This document shows, one piece after another, positions 44,271 to 50,998 of a stretch of 50,998 bases of DNA; position 1 is the stretch's first letter, and every line of letters begins with the position of its first letter. Below the pieces are notes generated by a model. The model was not told where the DNA came from. It searched no databases and worked only from the letters and a program-made list of their open reading frames with translations. A program made the translations under genes and the position numbers. The stretch comes from Gemmatales bacterium (GTDB lineage: Bacteria > Planctomycetota > Planctomycetia > Gemmatales > HRBIN36): contig JANWWR010000216.1 in the NCBI GenBank assembly GCA_025055835.1, positions 1 to 50,998 of the forward strand, given 5' to 3'.

Positions 44271-44900
44271 TCACGACGCCGAGTCCTGCGGGATGATGCC
44301 GCGATGGGCGAGAAACCGCAATAGCGTGGCGGCTGCGTCCTGGGGACTGAGCTGGGATGCGTCCAAGGTCAGTTCGGGCTTGAGCGGCGGTTCGTAGGGG
44401 TCGTCGATGCCGGTAAAGTTTTTGATCTGACCAGCGCGGGCTTTCTTGTACAGTCCCTTGGGATCCCGCTGTTCGCAGGTTTCGATCGGCGTGCAGACGT
44501 ACACCTCGATGAACGGCAGATTGCCCTGTTCGTGCAGATGCCGGACGTTGTCCCGGTCCTTGCGGTACGGGCTGATGAAGCTGGTCATGGTGATGAGGCC
44601 GGCATCGGCGAAGAGCTTGGCCACCTCGCCGATGCGGCGGATGTTCTCCTCGCGGTCCTCGGCGGAGAAACCGAGGTTCTTGTTCAGCCCGTGGCGGATG
44701 TTGTCGCCGTCCAGCACATAGGCCAGTCGGCCACGTTGGACCAGGGCGTGTTCCAGCGTGTAAGCGATGGTGCTTTTTCCGGAACCACTCAGCCCCGTGA
44801 ACCAGATCGTGCAGCCCTTCTGACCGAGGAGCTGCTGGCGGGTTTCCCGTTGGACGTGGCCTTCGTGCCAAGTGATATTCGTTGCTTTTACCTGAGTCAT
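44271..44900 (-). CDS. cysC: Adenylylsulfate kinase
   Basis: 209 residues. Walker A GLSGSGKST is followed by LDGDNIRHGLNKNLGFSAEDR (APS-binding), then FISPYRKDRDNVR, the FIEVYVCTPIETCEQRDPKG lid segment and FTGIDDPYEPP. It phosphorylates APS to PAPS, used for sulfation or for sulfate reduction. No ATP sulfurylase or reductase gene is nearby. The ATG at 44900 follows a weak AGGCGG. A small gene lies 41 bp upstream on the same strand. Confidence 0.95.
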   Translation of the reverse strand: MTQVKATNITWHEGHVQRETRQQLLGQKGCTIWFTGLSGSGKSTIAYTLEHALVQRGRLAYVLDGDNIRHGLNKNLGFSAEDREENIRRIGEVAKLFADAGLITMTSFISPYRKDRDNVRHLHEQGNLPFIEVYVCTPIETCEQRDPKGLYKKARAGQIKNFTGIDDPYEPPLKPELTLDASQLSPQDAAATLLRFLAHRGIIPQDSAS

Positions 44901-44941
44901 GCCGCCTGTTTTAGCGAGTGGAAGGCGCTTCGGAAACGGGG

Positions 44942-45202
44942 TCAGGGGCGAAAGCGAGCCTCCCAGGTGGTGCCGTCCGAGAGGCGGATTTCGAGGTGCT
45001 TGGCGTTGAGGCGGAAGTAGCCGATGCGGCCCAGGAAATACTCCGCCAGTCCGCGGGTTTCCACCCGAGCCTGGCGCTGGCCGACGCGATGGACGAACAT
45101 CAGCCGGCTGCCGTCGGTGAACGTGACTCGGGCCTCGCTGAAGGCAGCATCGAGCACTTCGATGGAGGAAAACGCGGCTCGCCATTCCTCGGCATCGGTC
45201 AT
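44942..45202 (-). CDS. Small protein of unknown function upstream of cysC
   Basis: 86 residues beginning MTDAEEWRAAFSSIEV, with alternating strand-like segments (ARVTFTDGSRLMFVHRVGQ, LEIRLSDGTTWEAR). No family recognised and no clear ribosome site; it is called on position and on its credible length and composition. A longer frame upstream (to 45388) runs antisense into the aminotransferase and is not accepted. Confidence 0.55.
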   Translation of the reverse strand: MTDAEEWRAAFSSIEVLDAAFSEARVTFTDGSRLMFVHRVGQRQARVETRGLAEYFLGRIGYFRLNAKHLEIRLSDGTTWEARFRP

Positions 45203-45281
45203 GGCCGTCAGGCTAGCAGCTCGTAAAGCAATCTGCAACGAACCGCAGACTCCGATCCCGTTGCCCCTCACGGAGCCGATC

Positions 45282-46424
45282 ATGCAGCCACACTGGATCG
45301 CCGAACGCATGTCCCGCATCCAGGCCTCGGGCATCCGCAAGGTGTTCGACCTGGCAAAGACGCTCACCGATCCGATCAATCTGAGCATCGGCCAGCCGCA
45401 TTATGACGTGCCAGAGGCAGTCAAGGAGGCGGCCATCGCGGCGATTCGAGCGGGTCACAACGGCTACACGATGACGCAAGGCATTCCCGAATTGCGGCAA
45501 CGGATCGCGGAGCGGATTCTGAAGGAGCGGCCGGGAGCAGCCTCGGACTTGGGCAAACGCGGCCTGCTCGTCACCAGCGGCACCAGCGGCGGCCTGGTGT
45601 TGGCCCTGCTGACCACGATCAATCCCGGCGACGAGGTTATCATCTTCGATCCGTTCTTCGTCATGTATCCCCATCTGGTGACCCTGGCCGGCGGCGTGCC
45701 GGTCTGTGTGGACACCTACCCGCGCTTTCAGATCGACGTGGACAAACTGAAAGCCGCTTTGACGCCGAGGACCAAGGCGATTCTGTTCAACAGCCCGGCC
45801 AATCCCACCGGAGCCGTTGCCGACCGGGAATCCGTCCAGGCCCTCGCGGAGTTGGCCCGGGAACGGAACCTGCTTCTGATCAGCGATGAAATCTATCGGC
45901 TGTTCACCTACTCCGGCCGGTTCGTCAGTCCGTTGGAGTTCAATGAAGACGTGCTGGTTGTCGAAGGCTTCTCGAAGACGCACGCCATGACCGGCTGGCG
46001 GCTGGGGTTTGCTCACGGACCTGCGCCGATCATCGAAGAGATGGCCAAGCTCCAGCAGTTCACCTTCGTCTGTGCCCCCAGTCCGATGCAATATGCCGGG
46101 CTGGCTGCCTGCGAGTACGACACCAGCGACTGGACGGCGGAATACGCCCGCAAGCGCGATCGCCTCGTCGCCGGGCTGCGCGACCACTTCGAGATGACGG
46201 AACCGCAAGGGGCTTTTTATCTGTTTCCCAAGGCCCCCTGGGGAACAGGAACCGAGTTTGTCACCGAGTGCATCCGCAATAATCTTTTGGTGATTCCCGG
46301 CAACGTCTTCAGCCAGAAGGACACCCATTTCCGCATCAGCTACGCGGCCGATGATTGGACCATCGACCGGGGCATCGAGGTGCTGGTGCGATTGGCTCGG
46401 CAGAAAGGACCGCGTCCCGACTAA
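45282..46424 (+). CDS. Class I/II aminotransferase
   Basis: 380 residues, PLP fold type I. INLSIGQPHYDVPEAVKEA opens the domain; NSPANPTGAV holds the Asn, ISDEIYRLFTYSG the Asp/Tyr, and VVEGFSKTHAMTGWRLGFA the Schiff-base Lys and phosphate-binding Arg. The carboxylate-binding Arg is likely in THFRISYA. Such sequences cover aspartate, aromatic and related transaminases; the exact substrate is not determinable. ACGGAG is six bases before the ATG. It is 79 bp from the divergent small gene and precedes sdhCAB. Confidence 0.92.
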   Translation: MQPHWIAERMSRIQASGIRKVFDLAKTLTDPINLSIGQPHYDVPEAVKEAAIAAIRAGHNGYTMTQGIPELRQRIAERILKERPGAASDLGKRGLLVTSGTSGGLVLALLTTINPGDEVIIFDPFFVMYPHLVTLAGGVPVCVDTYPRFQIDVDKLKAALTPRTKAILFNSPANPTGAVADRESVQALAELARERNLLLISDEIYRLFTYSGRFVSPLEFNEDVLVVEGFSKTHAMTGWRLGFAHGPAPIIEEMAKLQQFTFVCAPSPMQYAGLAACEYDTSDWTAEYARKRDRLVAGLRDHFEMTEPQGAFYLFPKAPWGTGTEFVTECIRNNLLVIPGNVFSQKDTHFRISYAADDWTIDRGIEVLVRLARQKGPRPD

Positions 46425-46535
46425 AGATAGTTTTGGTGAGCGCCTCGGAGAAGTGCCGGAAACTGGCCATGTCTGCGTGGCTCAGTACATTCACCGGGGA
46501 TGCGGACCACAGGGAGTTTGAGGAGCTGAACCTAC

Positions 46536-47441
46536 ATGTCCACGGTCGCCACGCCGGTTCCCAAGTCCGGGTTCGGGGCCACCGCCCGACGCGACGCCTG
46601 GTGGCTGGAGCCTCTCGTCACCTTCGTCGTCTTCACCTGTTTCGTCATCTACGGCAATCTGGCCGTGTTTTGGCCGCAGATTTTCGGCCACCCGTACTTT
46701 GAAATCCGCCAAAATGCCGAGGGCCAGATCGACTGGGAAAAAGGCGAGGCGGTCGCTCCCTATCTGGCCCCGTTCTATTCGCCGCTCATCTACGATCCGC
46801 ACAGTCATCACGCCTGGATTCAGGCCGAAAAGCCGTCGTGGTGGCCGAGCTGGATGCCCTTCTCGTCGGCGATGCTGATCCTGATCTTCCCGCTGGGCTT
46901 CCGCTTCACCTGCTATTACTACCGCAAGGCCTACTATCGGGCTTTCTGGGCCGATCCGCCGGCCTGTGCCGTCGGCGAACCGCGGACAGGTTTCCGCGGC
47001 GAGAACCACTGGCCGCTGCTGATTCAAAACATCCATCGCTATTTCCTGTACGCCGCCATCGTGTTCATCTTCTTCCTGAGTTGGGATGCCATCTCGTCCT
47101 TCCGCTGGCCGGTCGTGGAGAACGGGAAGCGCGTCGGCTGGACGTTCGGCGTTGGCCTGGGCACGGTGCTGTTGTGCGTTAACGTCGTCCTGATTGCGTT
47201 GTACACGTTCGGCTGCCACTCTTTCCGGCACCTGGTGGGCGGTCGGCTCAACTGCTTCAGTTGCCCGATCAATGGCTTGTACAAACCGACCACGAGTTAC
47301 AAGGTGTGGACCTGGGTTTCACGGCTCAATGAACACCATCAGCTTTGGGCCTGGTGCTCGATGCTGTGGATTGGATTCACGGACCTGTATATCCGGCTGT
47401 GCGCGATGGGTGTCTGGTCCGATCCGCACGTGACCCTGTGA
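46536..47441 (+). CDS. sdhC: Succinate dehydrogenase membrane subunit (cytochrome b type)
   Basis: 301 residues with about five membrane helices and His residues in or next to them (IQNIHRYFLYAA, TFGCHSFRHLVGG, NEHHQLWAWCSMLWIG) that may ligate haem. It is longer than the ordinary single SdhC/SdhD and looks like the fused membrane anchor found with non-classical sdhCAB sets (actinobacterial and planctomycete type). Assignment rests on its position directly before sdhA. TGAGGAG precedes the ATG. Confidence 0.85.
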   Translation: MSTVATPVPKSGFGATARRDAWWLEPLVTFVVFTCFVIYGNLAVFWPQIFGHPYFEIRQNAEGQIDWEKGEAVAPYLAPFYSPLIYDPHSHHAWIQAEKPSWWPSWMPFSSAMLILIFPLGFRFTCYYYRKAYYRAFWADPPACAVGEPRTGFRGENHWPLLIQNIHRYFLYAAIVFIFFLSWDAISSFRWPVVENGKRVGWTFGVGLGTVLLCVNVVLIALYTFGCHSFRHLVGGRLNCFSCPINGLYKPTTSYKVWTWVSRLNEHHQLWAWCSMLWIGFTDLYIRLCAMGVWSDPHVTL

Positions 47442-47485
47442 ACACGAAGAGGCCGAGGCGGCTTAACCATCTAAGCAAGTGAACC

Positions 47486-49342
47486 ATGAACATCCAGACC
47501 TACGAACATGATGTGATTGTGGTGGGGGCCGGGGGCGCGGGTCTGCGGGCGGCCATCGAGGCGTCGGCGGCGGGGGTCTCGGTGGGTCTGGTGTGCAAAT
47601 CGCTTTTGGGCAAGGCCCACACGGTCATGGCCGAGGGGGGCATCGCGGCGGCCTTGGCCAATGTGGACGAGCGGGATAATTGGAAAGTTCACTTCGCCGA
47701 CACGATGCGCGGCGGACAGTACGTCAACAACTGGCGGATGGCTCAGATCCACGCCCAGGAGGCCCCGGACCGGGTTCGTGAATTGGAAGCCTGGGGAGCG
47801 GTCTTCGACCGCACTCCCGACGGCCGCATCTTGCAGCGCAACTTCGGCGGACATCGCTATCCGCGGCTGGCCCACGTCGGCGACCGCACCGGCCTGGAAA
47901 TGATCCGCACCTTGCAGGACCACGGCATCCACCAGGGTATCGCCGTGTACATGGAATGCACGATCATCAGTCTGCTCAAGGACGGGGAGCGCGTCGTCGG
48001 GGCGCTGGGTTACTACCGCGAGAACGGCCGGTTCGTCGTTTTCCACGCCAAGGCCGTGGTGTTGGCCACGGGTGGCGTCGGCAAAGCGTACAAGATTACC
48101 AGCAACAGTTGGGAGTACACCGGCGATGGCCATGCCCTCGCCTATCATGCCGGGGCGGAGCTTCAGGACATGGAGTTTGTCCAGTTCCACCCGACCGGCA
48201 TGGTCTGGCCGCCCAGCGTCCGCGGCATTCTCGTGACCGAAGGCGTCCGCGGCGAAGGCGGCATCCTGCTCAACAGCGAAGGCCGTCGCTTCATGTTCGA
48301 TGACATCCCGGAGAACTATCGCAATCAGACAGCCAAGAACGAAGAAGAGGGCTTCCGTTACTGCCTCGGCGACAAGAACGCCAACCGCCCCCCGGAACTC
48401 CTCACCCGCGATCACGTGGCCCGCTGCATCCGGCGGGAAGTCAAGGAAGGGCGGGGCAGTCCGCATGGCGGCGTCTATCTCGATGTCTCGTGGATGACCA
48501 AGCCGGGGGCTTTCAGCAAGTTCAAGGATCCTGAGTTTGTCCGCTCCCGCATCAAGGATCCCGTCGAGCACATCAAGAAGAAGCTGCCGAGCATGTATCA
48601 CCAGTTCAAGGAACTCGGCGGCCTGGACATCACCAAGGAGCCGATGGAAGTCGGTCCGACGACGCACTACATCATGGGCGGCATCCGCGTGGACCCTGAC
48701 ACGCAGATGAGCCGGGTTCCCGGACTCTTCGCCTGCGGCGAGTGTGCTTGCGGCATCAACGGAGCCAATCGCCTCGGCGGTAATTCGCTTTCCGACCTGC
48801 TCGTGTTCGGCAAGCGGGCCGGCGAGTTCGCAGCCAAGTACGCCAAGGAGCATTCCGCTGGTCGCATCAATCCCCAGCAGGTCGAAGAGGAGATGCGAGC
48901 GGCCCTGGCGTTCCTCGACTCACCCCTGGGACAGGAAAATCCGTTCCAGGTGCAGTACGATTTGCAGAACGTCATGCAGGATCTGGTCGGCATCGTCCGC
49001 ACCGAGGCGGAGATGGTCAAGGCCCTGGAACGCATTCAGGAACTCAAGGAACGAGCGAAGCGATCCTTTGCCCCGGGCAACCGCGAGTACAACCCCGGCT
49101 GGCACACGTGCCTCGACCTGCGCAATCTGTTGACTGTCTCCGAGGCGATCACCCGGGCGGCCATCGAACGGCGGGAAAGCCGCGGTGCTCAGTTCCGTGA
49201 AGACTATCCGGAAAAGAAAGCGGAGTACGGCAACCGCAACACCATCGTCAGCAAGGGACCCAACGGGGAAATGCAGTTTCGCTGGGAACCGATTCCCGAG
49301 ATGCCGGCCGAACTGAAGCGGATCATCGAGGAAATGAAGTAA
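47486..49342 (+). CDS. sdhA: Succinate dehydrogenase / fumarate reductase flavoprotein subunit
   Basis: 618 residues. The FAD-binding VIVVGAGGAGLRAAIEAS, the covalent-flavin type GKAHTVMAEGGIAAAL, the substrate HPTGM, and VTEGVRGEGGILLNSEGRRF mark the family. GGNSLSDLLVFGKRAG and the C-terminal helical domain complete it. It oxidises succinate in the TCA cycle and passes electrons to SdhB. It follows sdhC after 44 bp; ribosome site is weak. Confidence 0.96.
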   Translation: MNIQTYEHDVIVVGAGGAGLRAAIEASAAGVSVGLVCKSLLGKAHTVMAEGGIAAALANVDERDNWKVHFADTMRGGQYVNNWRMAQIHAQEAPDRVRELEAWGAVFDRTPDGRILQRNFGGHRYPRLAHVGDRTGLEMIRTLQDHGIHQGIAVYMECTIISLLKDGERVVGALGYYRENGRFVVFHAKAVVLATGGVGKAYKITSNSWEYTGDGHALAYHAGAELQDMEFVQFHPTGMVWPPSVRGILVTEGVRGEGGILLNSEGRRFMFDDIPENYRNQTAKNEEEGFRYCLGDKNANRPPELLTRDHVARCIRREVKEGRGSPHGGVYLDVSWMTKPGAFSKFKDPEFVRSRIKDPVEHIKKKLPSMYHQFKELGGLDITKEPMEVGPTTHYIMGGIRVDPDTQMSRVPGLFACGECACGINGANRLGGNSLSDLLVFGKRAGEFAAKYAKEHSAGRINPQQVEEEMRAALAFLDSPLGQENPFQVQYDLQNVMQDLVGIVRTEAEMVKALERIQELKERAKRSFAPGNREYNPGWHTCLDLRNLLTVSEAITRAAIERRESRGAQFREDYPEKKAEYGNRNTIVSKGPNGEMQFRWEPIPEMPAELKRIIEEMK

Positions 49343-49388
49343 CACGGGCACGGCGGCACGGCTGGCCCGTCCTGAGGACCGAGACGGC

Positions 49389-50228
49389 ATGGGCAAGGTC
49401 ACTTTCCGAATCTGGCGCGGCGACAAGTCCGGCGGCGATTTCAAGGATTATCAGGCCGAAATCAGTGAAGGCATGGTCGTCCTCGACGCCGTCCACCAAA
49501 TCCAGGCGACGCAGGCCCCCGATCTGGCCTGCCGGTGGAACTGCAAAGCGGGCAAATGCGGTTCCTGCTCCGCGGAGGTGAACGGCAAGCCGCGGCTGAT
49601 GTGCATGACCCGCATGGACACGCTGCCGCACGATCAGCCGGTCATGATCCAGCCCATGAAGGCCTTTCCCATCATCCGCGACCTCGTCACCGACGTGTCG
49701 TGGAACTACCGGGTCAACAAGCTGATCCCTCCCTTCAAACCGCGGCCCCCGGATGCTCCCGACGGCACCTGGCGCATGGGACAGGAAGAGGTGGACCGCA
49801 TCCAGGAATTCCGCAAGTGCATCGAGTGCTTCCTGTGTCAGAATGTCTGCCACGTTCTGCGGGAACATCACCGCTTCGGGCAGACGGATGAGAAAGGCCA
49901 ACTGACCAGCGGCCAGGGACCATCGGAAGCGGAACTTTTTGGCGGACCGCGGTTCATGATCCGCGTCGCCAGTCTGGAAATGCATCCGCTCGACACGGTG
50001 AACCGCCTGCCGCTTTTGCAGAAGGAATTGAACATCGGCCTGTGCAACATCACGAAATGCTGCACGGAAGTCTGTCCGGAACACATCCACATCACGGACA
50101 ACGGCATTATCCCGCTCAAGGAACGGGTCGTGGACGAGTTCTACGATCCGCTCATGTGGGCCGTTCGGAAAGTCGGGGAAGCCCTGGGCGTCCGTCGCCG
50201 CAAATCGCTGCCGATGGTCAATCCGTGA
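49389..50228 (+). CDS. sdhB: Succinate dehydrogenase iron-sulfur subunit
   Basis: 279 residues. The [2Fe-2S] cysteines are in CRWNCKAGKCGSC and LMC. The two further clusters are in CIECFLCQNVCHV and CNITKCCTEVCPEHI. This sequence pattern is the non-classical (actinobacterial-like) SdhB type rather than the E. coli type, matching the fused membrane subunit. It starts 46 bp after sdhA. Confidence 0.95.
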   Translation: MGKVTFRIWRGDKSGGDFKDYQAEISEGMVVLDAVHQIQATQAPDLACRWNCKAGKCGSCSAEVNGKPRLMCMTRMDTLPHDQPVMIQPMKAFPIIRDLVTDVSWNYRVNKLIPPFKPRPPDAPDGTWRMGQEEVDRIQEFRKCIECFLCQNVCHVLREHHRFGQTDEKGQLTSGQGPSEAELFGGPRFMIRVASLEMHPLDTVNRLPLLQKELNIGLCNITKCCTEVCPEHIHITDNGIIPLKERVVDEFYDPLMWAVRKVGEALGVRRRKSLPMVNP

Positions 50229-50242
50229 CACGGGAGTGTCAC
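50225..50242 (+). other. Hairpin over the sdhB stop codon
   Basis: GTGACAC and GTGTCAC form a 7-bp stem closed by GGGA, a GNRA-type tetraloop, and include the TGA stop. There is no T-run, so it could stabilise the operon 3' end rather than terminate. Confidence 0.45.
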
Positions 50243-50262
50243 CCGATCAGAGCTGCTTTGAC

Positions 50263-50998
50263 ATGGCCGAAGTGGACCTCGATGCCGCCTTGCATTGCGC
50301 CGCCCAGGCCATCCGAGATGCCGAAGCGCTTTTGATCACTGCCGGAGCCGGCATTGGCGTGGACTCGGGTTTGCCCGACTTCCGGGGACCGGAAGGATTC
50401 TGGAACGCCTACCCGCCTTATCGCAAGCTCGGACTGCGTTTCGTCGAATTGGCCAACCCACGCTGGTTCCGTTCTGATCCCGCGTTGGCCTGGGGCTTTT
50501 ACGGGCATCGCCTGGAACTGTACCGCCGCACCGAACCGCACGCCGGGTTTCAAGTCCTGCGGCAGTGGGCGGAATCCCGATCGGCGGGTTGGTTCGTCTT
50601 CACGTCGAATGTCGATGGCCATTTCCAGAAGGCCGGATTCGATCCGCTGCGTGTCGTCGAGGTTCACGGCAGCGTTCATCACTTGCAGTGTTTGCGGCAG
50701 TGCGGCATCGGCATCTTTTCCGCGAAAGCCGTTCACATCGCCGTGGACGAGGCCACCATGCGTGCGGTCGAGCCGCTGCCGAAGTGCCCCCGGTGCGACG
50801 GCCCGGCCCGGCCCAACGTTTTGATGTTTGGCGATTGGGAATGGGACGAGCGGCGAACCGCCGAGCAGGAGGGCAGACTCGAACGCTGGCTGGACGAGAT
50901 TCGAGGGCGTCGTCTGGCAGTTGTCGAAATCGGGGCCGGTCAGGCTGTGCCAACCGTCCGACGCTTCAGCGAATCCGTCACCCAAATGCTGGGCGCGA
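50263..50998 (+). CDS. Sir2-family NAD-dependent protein deacetylase (partial)
   Basis: 245 residues are present and the frame is open at the right edge. The NAD site is in ITAGAGIGVDSGLPDFRG, with TSNVDGHFQKAG in the position of the catalytic TQNID motif and HGSVHHLQC holding the catalytic His and first zinc Cys. CLRQC and CPRC form the zinc pairs. VVEIGAGQAVPTVR shows the late Rossmann strand where GTS is typical, here altered. It removes acyl groups from lysine using NAD. The start ATG has no strong ribosome site. Confidence 0.88.
   Translation, partial: MAEVDLDAALHCAAQAIRDAEALLITAGAGIGVDSGLPDFRGPEGFWNAYPPYRKLGLRFVELANPRWFRSDPALAWGFYGHRLELYRRTEPHAGFQVLRQWAESRSAGWFVFTSNVDGHFQKAGFDPLRVVEVHGSVHHLQCLRQCGIGIFSAKAVHIAVDEATMRAVEPLPKCPRCDGPARPNVLMFGDWEWDERRTAEQEGRLERWLDEIRGRRLAVVEIGAGQAVPTVRRFSESVTQMLGA

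Noticed and set aside
47471..48853. 460-codon minus-strand frame under sdhA
   Set aside because: Antisense to an unmistakable SdhA; no motifs.

Overview
The window is a high-GC bacterial chromosome segment, almost certainly from a planctomycete and probably close to Gemmata (Gemmatales). The clues are a DUF1559-type prepilin running off the left edge, a CotH / PVC-type glucose-dehydrogenase / HEAT / c-type-cytochrome fusion, a Planctomycete-style Ser/Thr kinase-like protein with a C-terminal membrane anchor, a secretin-like short-domain protein with a Pro/Gly-rich linker, and a dihydropteroate-synthase-like DUF6513 protein next to a pterin dehydratase. No rRNA, tRNA, CRISPR array, phage, transposase or replication origin was seen. 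Nearly all of it is ordinary chromosome, densely coded on both strands.

Layout. 1-6 kb: prepilin (-), an ANTAR protein with a degenerate receiver domain, a 630-bp gap, a sigma54 activator also with a degenerate receiver, queG, and a convergent GT87 glycosyltransferase that overlaps the end of queG by 89 bp. 6-15 kb: the giant CotH-dehydrogenase-cytochrome fusion followed directly by a CE15 glucuronoyl-esterase-like protein; then lemA with an M48 protease, a terminator hairpin, and a convergent hsp20. 15-22 kb: a gene-poor stretch holding a short GCGCAACA repeat, yjbQ (-), a class V aminotransferase, a Gfo/Idh/MocA oxidoreductase, metY-metX (direct sulfhydrylation route to homocysteine) and an SMP-30-like protein. 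22-30.5 kb: aspS behind a good promoter and a leader hairpin, an MBL hydrolase, def, fmt, a six-TM protein, a secretin-like protein (-), and the pterin pair. 30.5-39 kb, minus strand: kinase-like protein, fadD, fadA, fadJ (beta-oxidation), YhaM-like nuclease, and a sulfite-oxidase-like protein. 39-51 kb: DASS transporter, a planctomycete polytopic membrane protein, cimA with a long leader (-), cysC and a small protein (-), an aminotransferase, sdhCAB, and a sirtuin cut by the right edge.

Two structures stand out. (1) The cimA leader (minus strand, about 44004-44255) has a promoter candidate, a 24-codon ORF with four clustered Ile codons, a segment just after its stop codon that can pair over 13 bp with the left half of a 16-bp hairpin, and then the cimA start. 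This is the layout of an isoleucine-sensing transcription attenuator ahead of the citramalate (isoleucine) pathway gene. (2) A 30-bp palindromic unit (core GGAGGCCTTACGGCCTCC) occurs twice in the def-fmt spacer and four more times, in frame and in tandem with an exact 30-bp period, inside fmt, adding forty residues to a loop of the C-terminal domain. Other points are a probable pseudokinase (HGL in place of HRD) and the CotH/cytochrome fusion.
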